Under the pieces are notes generated by a model that did not search any database, was not told the DNA's origin, and worked only from the letters and a program-made list of their open reading frames with translations. Shown here piece after piece: positions 57,001-64,000 of a stretch of 64,000 bases of DNA. A program made the translations under genes and the position numbers. Source of the stretch: Siphonodentalium dalli. Lineage: Eukaryota > Mollusca > Scaphopoda > Gadilida > Siphonodentaliidae. How positions within the stretch are numbered: position 1 is the first letter of the stretch; every line of letters begins with the position of its first letter. Location: assembly GCA_032622095.1 (NCBI GenBank), contig CP136062.1, forward strand, positions 135,384,960-135,448,959. The letters run 5' to 3'.

Positions 57001-57966
57001 CAATACCCATTTTAAGATCGCAACATGTGGCTGCTGCATGAAGCAAACAGCTGGTCATTCCATTTAGTAAAAGTGTTTAGCATTTTTCATAGCTTGGTCA
57101 CTTAAATCAGATCGTCTGTTAAATGTTGATAACAAATTTTGAAAACCTGTTTTGTTCAATCTGTACATTTCTGTTGATTAGAGCACAATTGTTACCTGAT
57201 TTTTGGTAAAGCACACCAGTTTCCAAGGCATGTTCAGTCGGGAAGAGCTCATGTTGTGTGTCGGGGTCAACACATCCTCAGCAGCAATTTCCAGCTAATC
57301 CCATTGTGTGTGGTCAATTGTGCTCTTAAGTTGATCAGAGAATGTGGATAGTTCTTTTAAAAAGTGTCCTTGTGGTATTGTATACTTGTGGTGCATTACA
57401 TGCTGAAATCGGTTTTTGGCAATTATCTTAAAAAACATTGACTTTTGGATATGAAAATGTATTACTGACCCCCCATAATGTGGATTTTCAGGGTCAAAAG
57501 CTCCTTGAAGGTCAATCCCATCCGATAATGGTACAGAAATTATACCTATATGTGGCACCGATGGATATAGATAAATAAAATTCTAATTGGGGGCTCAGCT
57601 TTGAGATGAAAGTGCTGAAGCCCAAAATTGGGGTTCAGGCCCTCAAAAATGTTGTTTTTTTTGGTTTTTGGCAATTATCTTAAAAACCATTGACTTTTGG
57701 ATATGAAAATGTATTACTGACCCCCAATAATGTGGCCATTCCGCACATTTTGAGTGGCCACACGACCCCCTATGTCCAACGATTCTGGAGATATAGTCAC
57801 GACGGGTGGTAGTACTTCGCGCAAAAAGGGGCGTGGCCATTTGACCCATTTCGCCGTCAATGGGAAATGTGTTACCAACCAAATATTGTTTGTGTACCTT
57901 CAATTAGTGGATTCATGAAGAGTTTTGCTCTGGACATACAAGTGCATACAAAACCACCAATGAGCT
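54045..57966. mobile_element. 3.9 kb element with ~490-bp inverted arms, non-autonomous
   Basis: The left arm 54045-54537 (AGCTCATTGGTGGTTTTGTA onward) and the reverse complement of 57484-57966 are roughly 95% identical by eye, with a few small indels. An 86-codon frame is present in both arms only because they are copies. The right arm has an extra partial copy of its inner segment (57412-57484), as if a unit of about 250 bp had been tandem there. The 2.9 kb between the arms shows no transposase, only microsatellites and a 26-bp duplication (55676-55727). No target-site duplication was found, so the class is open. Confidence 0.7.
55676..55727. repeat. 26-bp tandem duplication
   Basis: TAGATTTTGTAGATTTGTGG plus GATGTTG-type end, two perfect copies (55676-55701, 55702-55727). 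Confidence 0.85.
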
Positions 57967-58178
57967 AAAAAAAATCTTCATATTTGCCTGTATTAAAACA
58001 TTTTCCAATTAAAACAGCTTCTGAAACAGGTTTAAATGTCATTTGATCTAAAGGAGATAATTTCTCAGTAATAAGAGTGATATCGGTAGGGTTTTATGCG
58101 GTTTCAGACAAAAGTAATTTGCGACAGTTAATTCGGATTTTGCATCTTTAAAACATCTTCTAATCTACATGTACTCAC
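57967..58178. other. SLC17 intron, 5' part
   Basis: Begins after the inverted-repeat element and ends at the donor GTGAGT (58178-58173, minus strand). Confidence 0.7.
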
Positions 58179-58420
58179 ATGTTCGGTGAGATATCCTACG
58201 GCCATTGGAGCCAAAATGCCGGGTATTGTTGCAAATGTGTTAGATATCCCGAAGATAACCCCAGAGTAACGCGGTGCCACGTCGTTCGCGTTGACGAGGA
58301 AGCCGGCGTACTGCCACCCAGAAGAACCAACTCCGATAGTCAACAGAACAACACCTCCCCAGGCTGTAGTGCAGTCTACAAACCCGGCACCTACGACCAG
58401 AGCGGCTGGAAATATTAAAC
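58179..58420 (-). CDS. Penultimate coding exon of the SLC17 (sialin-like) transporter
   Basis: An acceptor TTTGTGTCTTTTTTTCAG precedes 58420 and a donor GAACAT|GTGAGT follows 58179 on the minus strand; 242 bases, entering with two bases of a split codon and leaving in phase 0. The peptide runs LIFPAALVVGAGFV, then WGGVVLLTIGVGSSGWQYAG, FLVNANDVAPRYSGVIFGIS and NTFATIPGILAPMAVGYLTEH. G-F-x-V-N-x-x-D-[IV]-A-P-x-Y and G-I-[ST]-N-T-F-A-T-I-P-G are strongly conserved in SLC17 members, the second closest to sialin. The usual His of the V-N-H-L-D segment is Ala here. It encodes about membrane helices 9-11. Splicing to 45443 gives LTEH|KTQEEW, an exact family-like joint. Upstream exons were not found before 64000. 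Confidence 0.9.
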
Positions 58421-59719
58421 CTGAAAAAAAGACACAAAGAATAAAATCGAATCCTCATATAATTAGGTGTGGTGTTCAGTTAAGAAGTTCCAGAGCCAAC
58501 TTGTTATCCGATTATCCCGCAAATGGACGAATAGGAATCCATAGTAGCTGAGACTAAATTGGTCACTCTCGCCAACTCTCATTGGGTATGCTTTGTGATA
58601 TAAAAGGACTCAAATTTGGGAGAAAGAGTATGTCAGGTTCATCAATGCACGTGCTGATATCGGTATTTTTTTTGGTATTAATATGGCCATGTCAGAATTT
58701 TTTACAATTACACAACAAATAGAGGCGATCTCGTTGCAGAATTAAATGGTACGTATAGGAAAATATATACGTGAACATATTCTCGAAAATAATGGGAGAT
58801 TAAAAATAAAAGATGTGTTGCAAAAGGAAGAAATTGAAAGGAGGCTATATATAAAACCAAACGACTACCCAGGACTGACTTTCAAATCCCGTTTACTGTA
58901 AGACTCGGTGAACCTGACCCATGTTACAATTGTTCCCGACCTCATGGGCAGACATGGGTACCTTATTGTGGCTCAGTTCTGTGATAGTGACCAAAAACCC
59001 AACGGCACATGCCGGCCTCAGTGAAGTACATAAACCCCATATGTCGATCACATGAACGACTGGTAGACACGACACACATGTAATCTAAAAACGCACAGTG
59101 ACATGGCGACAGGGGGTGTTTACCCACCAACACCCCCACCACCCCCCAAATTTGGTCAACAGTTGGAAATTACGTGCCCGGCACAGTTGAAATTTTTGTC
59201 ATTGTTTGAATTTCCATCCAGCAATTAGTGTTGTATATCTTGTTTTTAGACCAATAGCAGGATATTTGTTCTACTTTTGGTCAAAATTTTGGTTTGGAAT
59301 GGCCCTCAGTTGCCATAGGGGTTAGAAATTTCAAATAGTTGGATAGATTCCACCCCCGTTCGGAGGGTGCAAATTAAATTTCGCGAATATGGGAGTTTAG
59401 TCTGGTTCAAGGGGGTGCGGTTGTAAATTATCAAAATGGACGCCCTAATGGAAACCATCAATCTGTCCAATAAGAACTAAGAGCCTGTAATGAATAGAGG
59501 ATATCAAGTGTTTTGATTCGGTACAGAAAAAATATCTCCGAATAATATATCTCTCAATAAACAGAAGTATAACTCTATCGATTTATGAGGATTTTGAGAA
59601 GGTTGCAGTTGACTTCCCATGCTGGTATTGTAGAATATTATTGGGTATAAATGTTAATTTGGATCATCGAGACACAGAAGAGATATATATAACGATGAAA
59701 AACCATCAGGTAAGAACAA
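58421..59719. other. No exon recognised; SLC17 upstream intron
   Basis: A perfect 9-bp hairpin GGGGGTGTT/AACACCCCC lies at 59112-59137. Around 58760-58880 a K/E-rich open stretch may be part of a decayed LINE. Nothing else. Confidence 0.45.
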
Positions 59720-60265
59720 ATTGAGGGTGTATAGATAAATAATAAGGGATTACCGATTGGAGCCATATTTGGACATAGTAAAAAATATTGAAGTAAGAAA
59801 GATCTTCAGCAAATTGCGGATTAGCAATCATACTCTAGAAATTGAAAAAGGCCGCCACAAACAACAGAAGATTCCTGTAGAAAAGAGAATATGCAGAAAG
59901 TGTGGATTGGAAACGGAAACTGAGGAACATTTTATCCTATTTACAAAAGCATTCGTCTCCGTTTCTTTGACGAAATAAATAAAGTAAATCACAAGTTTAT
60001 TAATATGACTGATGCCCAAAAATTCATTTTCATACTGCGAAATGACAAAACAGAAACGTGCAATATCATCTGTAACATGGTCCGTCTCTTTTTCGACAAA
60101 AGGTCTGAAACACCAGATTTTCAACAACAAACATTTTTTTTTTTTCCATTTTAATTCTGATTACAATTGTGTATACTTATTGTATCATATATATATTTAT
60201 TGTTATTTATGTTGTGACATCGGCCCCGTGTGGGTGTAATTGTCAATAAACTTATCTTATCATCT
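59720..60265 (+). pseudogene. LINE 3' fragment: C-terminal zinc-knuckle region and tail
   Basis: A plus-strand frame reads LEPYLDIVKNIEVRKIFSKL then RISNHTLEIEKGRH and RICRKCGLETETEEHF. It frameshifts and continues as TDAQKFIFILRNDKTETCNI to about 60130. This fits the C-terminal region seen in invertebrate non-LTR elements (S-x-H-x-L-x-I-E-x-G-R-x ... C-x2-C ... E-x-H-F). It is followed by a T-run, AT-rich sequence, a GGCCCCGTGTGGG phrase and TTGTCAATAAACTTATCTTA (60239-60258), a typical 3' tail. The reverse transcriptase core is missing: a 5'-truncated dead copy. Confidence 0.6.
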
Positions 60266-60624
60266 CAGTCGAACTTGGATAACATGTGCGTAAAAGACAT
60301 ATTGTGTCACATAATAACTTTAGTAAATCGAACTGATCAGTGAGATCCTAGACACAGACAATATCAATTGGGAGCATATGGGAACAATCTATTATTGTCG
60401 GAAATTCCCAACAATTCGATCGTATATACTATTTCAGAAAATATATACAACATTTCGAAGTACGCACAATTGTAAATATGTACTCCTTCGTTCGGGACAA
60501 ATTATTCGCAGATTTAAGCAAGCGGCAATTGTTCCGCCAACGATAGTCTCTGCATATAATCTATATAGATATATATATATATTTGTGAATGTATTCTGTC
60601 TATATGTGTTCTATATATAGAGGA
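60266..60624. other. No gene recognised
   Basis: AT-rich spacer with TATA microsatellites. Confidence 0.5.
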
Positions 60625-60742
60625 TCTACAACGAGTCGCCAATTTATAGCGAAAGTTACGAAACGAGTCCTGTAAATTAGTTTAGACCTAATTTACGGAC
60701 GAGTTTTGTAAATTTCGCTATAAACTGGGGACGAGTTGTAGA
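60625..60742. mobile_element. Foldback MITE, 118 bp
   Basis: TCTACAACGAGTCGCCAATT at the left pairs with the complement of the right end TCTACAACTCGTCCCCAGTT. Arms of about 55 bp share TTTATAGCGAAA and GTAAATTAG and enclose a short TTTAGAC-like centre. About 85% of positions pair by eye. Confidence 0.7.
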
Positions 60743-60936
60743 CTATATTTATTACTTGAGTCCATAACCGCCATAAAACATACTTAAATCAAGAAATAGG
60801 ATCGACGTGAAACAAATAGCGGCCCGGGTTTCCATAAGGCCTGTGATAGCGTTTCGGGTAACTATGCGTGTTTTTCCCGCGTAAAGATATAGCCCAGAGA
60901 AATAACTCTTAGACGTATTGAATGGAGTAAATTTAA

Positions 60937-61247
60937 TTAAAGGGGTGCTGTACACTAAATCTTGCCATTTTTGGGACCATCTTCTTTAATACTCAATAAA
61001 TGGATGAATTTGAGCCATGCATGGATGAGTGCAAAATACACACATTTACCGTATGAACGATACAAACAACTCCAGCCATAAATTCATTTTCATTATAATT
61101 TCCATGTTGTTTGCATCATTCACAGAGCAAATGACTTTTTGCACTAATACATAGCTCAAATTAATTCATTTGTTGCATATATTCTGTTGAATATAAAAGG
61201 GATATGGTCCCATGAATGGCCGGAATTAGTGTACGGTACCCCTTTAA
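60937..61247. mobile_element. TTAA-type MITE, 311 bp
   Basis: TTAAAGGGGTGCTGTACACT (left) and the complement of the right end TTAAAGGGGTACCGTACACT are inverted repeats of about 22 bp with two mismatches, with TTAA at both borders. The termini are close to those at 23999, so it belongs to the same family. Confidence 0.8.
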
Positions 61248-62041
61248 ATAACTTTTAAAACTATATTATAATGTCGTTTGTGATATATTAGTTGTCACCC
61301 TATGCTAATGAGCCATTGTGTTACCCCATCTGCATCCACCATACGTAGTGGTATTCCATCGATACCATGACAACGGATCCACAAATGTCCATTCAACTTT
61401 AAAATCTGTCTTGCATTACAGGACAAGGTTTGGATGTTATTATAGCAAACTTAGATATGTAATGTACACGTATTTTTAACGAATCCATGTACGCATTCCA
61501 GTTGTCGGAAACCTCAATATTTGGAATGTATTTTTACTCTGTAGCCATGGCAACCGAGTAACTTCTGCGGCGTCTACCCAATTGTTTTTAAAGCATACTT
61601 ATTGACGTCCACATATAGTCAGTTCTCCACATAAGAATATTACGGGGTCTATGGTGGAGTCAGTACTAATATCGATATCAATCACATAATTCTTCTTCAT
61701 TCTTCGTCCCCCGATTGCGAATCACGTGTGCGCAACAATATATACATTTAGATACACCTGTGACCTGACCCCATGTCATGTTATACAATGAACGTTGAAT
61801 ATCATAATTATAGAATGGGTTTAATAAGGGTCAGATCGTGTAATCAATATAGACATGGGCAAAATTGTGTCGCCGATTTTCACATAACTTATACCATGGT
61901 TATATAGTCTTCTATATATATATACATGGAATCTAATGGTGTGGGCTTAAAGGTGGTGTCGTATGGGGCAGAGATTGCGGACAGGGGCACCAGAATGCCG
62001 GGATAAACCGTTTATAGTATTACCAATATTAGATATGGTAA
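61248..62041. other. No gene recognised
   Basis: Contains a single MITE-like terminus TTAAAGGTGGTGTCG at 61947, similar to 7032. Nothing else. Confidence 0.45.
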
Positions 62042-62121
62042 GGTTCAAAGTTGACAGCGGGGTCAGGATCAGGCACTTATATATATACCTGACCCTGGCA
62101 CCGCTGTGTCAACTTTGAACC
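62042..62121. repeat. Perfect-ended hairpin, 80 bp
   Basis: GGTTCAAAGTTGACA (62042-62056) pairs exactly with TGTCAACTTTGAACC (62107-62121). Inside, GGGTCAGGATCAGG and CCTGACCCTGGCA continue the stem with a bulge around a loop rich in TA. Confidence 0.8.
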
Positions 62122-64000
62122 ACACCACTATACTCATGGATATATATATACGTCATATAGGTGGCTCTAAATTGCAACATTCGTTGTGTCTATATTTTCC
62201 AGAGATATCAGCAATCGATATAGTTGACTCACAATATAGCTCTCCCAATAACTCATCGCGAATACTTAACAACCTTTCGAGCAATATATATATAAAGTTC
62301 CCGGCCTTGAGTGACGTTGGTGTGTGGAGCTAGTGACACAATAATTAGTAAAACCGTGTTGGTCACGAAATTTCCTCTAAATTTATATTAGGCATTTACA
62401 TGATACGAGGAATCCACATGTGTGGTATGGCACCTTCTGGGCCTGGTCGCGGCACAAAAACTGACAAAAACAAGATAGCCAATAGAACAATTTACCATAT
62501 AAAATGTTTGGTTATATACTTTCTAAAGGCAAACTATGTGTGTCAGTTTAGTTAATCCGACAAGGTGAGCCATGGCTTATAATCCATGTATGAGAATGAC
62601 GTTTTGTGATGCCCATTTTGGGTATACAATTCATGACAATTCACTTTGAGCAACAGCATTCTCTCTTGCCACCAAATTAAAGTTCACAGCGGATGGTACC
62701 TGCATGGACAACGCAGGGCCGCCATGCTGTATACATACTATAGAATGACATTGTGTGATGTCCATTTTTGGTATAACAGGCGAATAACCAGATTATAACC
62801 AGATTGCGTCTATACATGCAGTATAGTGAATTCCACATCACTGCAAAGCTACCCAAATGCCTTCTCAATGGCAAAGTGCAAACAATATTTAAGTTTGTGA
62901 AAACATCACCACCAGGAAGAACATAGAGTAATAGATTCACTATGTTATTAAAATTGTGTAATTATTGATTACTCTTCAATAAAAAAAATTCTGCGTGCTG
63001 AAACAAAAATGTTACAGAGATTTGTCAATCAACATCAAAAATGGCGTAGTAAGATCAAATATTTCAGTCGAAATATTATTTCCAGAATATATGTCAATGC
63101 CTTTTTCCAATGTTTACAGTTAAATTTCGATTAAACTTCAATATATTGTTGGACTCGGTAATGACACTGTAACAGTATATAGCGTTGACATTTTACGCTG
63201 GTTTCGATGTGCGAAATCAGGTTATTGGAGAGTTATTATATTATAATAAAAATAAGTTGATCTATTTTGCATGTACTTGTTGGTGATAAGTAGTTTTACA
63301 GACTCAGTATAAATTTGTGTATAAAAACTATATATGGCTTGGCGGCTAAAATGACGTCAAACACTAACCAAACAAATAAACTGTATGTGATGTTTGAGTC
63401 CAAAATAATAGCCGGCAGCAATCTTGTAGACTTCGCCGCATCATAAAAATAGCAGTAACCATCGAAATAGACGAAGCTCTTGGGATTCCCTGACATTTTC
63501 AGCACATCTACACTTCGTCTTATTCTAAAGACTATCCGTGACGCAGACTGCATGATATAGCCATTTCGTTACAATCAGACATGGCGCTATGTGGATAATG
63601 TGGTGGCAGCATGCGGGCATGGGGCTCAGTCAGTGTTCAGCAACCATCTACTTAGCGGCAAAGTGGGAAACTTGTTTGGGTTTATACGTGTGTAATGCGA
63701 AGCTTGAAATGAACCACGTGCGTTTACAGAGTATTTGACATACATTTATGTTTAATCTGTTTATCGGCTAACTGCTGGTCACAACATCGTTCAAAGAAGC
63801 AGAACTCTATATCCAAATGATTTTCTGGTAACAGATTAAACAATATAGCATTAGAAGAGTGATAACTCTGAATCTCTACAGTTAGTGAAATTTACAAACT
63901 CCATGCAGCGCCCTCTACGTTATCACTGCGATATAGCACTGCCACAAGGGTGGTACTTTGCGGACCGATACATCTATTTTTACATATTGTCGGGACTAGT
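62122..64000. other. No gene recognised
   Basis: Two minus-strand frames (62677-62940, 63296-63553) show no recognisable domain. Upstream SLC17 exons were looked for and not found. Confidence 0.45.

Noticed and set aside
54108-57903. Two nearly identical 86-codon frames in inverted arms
   Set aside because: Both begin at TTG, and their similarity follows from the DNA repeat; I see no excess of silent changes by eye.

Overview
The window is AT-rich animal DNA with spliced genes, short conserved exons, long introns and a very high load of transposable elements. There are no bacterial-style operons. Frequent acatgta-type microsatellites, the mixture of Helitron-like, hAT, TTAA-type, LINE and foldback elements, and the gene families present suggest a marine lophotrochozoan, most likely a mollusc. 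That placement is inference.

Only four gene pieces can be supported, from three genes. (1) A first coding exon on the minus strand at 5478-5745 carries an eh1 repressor motif and a perfect splice donor. It looks like the N-terminus of an NK-type homeobox protein, and its promoter is at about 5746-6260. (2) A plus-strand SAM-domain gene has a first coding exon at 29043-29133 and a probable C-terminal exon at 30357-30635. (3) The last two coding exons of a minus-strand SLC17 (sialin/vesicular transporter) gene lie at 58179-58420 and 45237-45443. They join in phase across a 12.7 kb intron.

That SLC17 intron holds the clearest element here: a full-length L1/Tx1-type LINE at 46297-52972 in the same orientation as the gene. 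It has intact ORF1 and ORF2, a poly(A) signal and tail, and a perfect 15-bp target-site duplication. A YY1-type and an ETS-type motif lie within the first 25 bases of its 5' end. The same intron holds a 3.9 kb element with arms of about 490 bp in inverted orientation (54045-57966).

The rest is mostly repeats. Main blocks are: four head-to-tail Helitron-like units (12132-14680) with internal hairpin repeats rich in TCAAGGTCA; TTAA-flanked MITEs at 10691-11140, 22031-22581, 23999-25034 and 60937-61247, the third carrying a nested hAT-type MITE with an 8-bp duplication; a degenerate LINE at 22700-23715 and a LINE tail at 59720-60265; a degenerate array of about 140-bp units (26240-27530); an array of GGTACTC palindromes (31381-31712); a 58-bp minisatellite of about 44 copies (36167-38724); and many foldback hairpins. 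Long stretches between these show no recognisable gene. I found no prokaryote-like defence system, CRISPR array or viral gene cluster. The most distinctive structures are the Helitron-like array, the intact LINE and the palindrome array.
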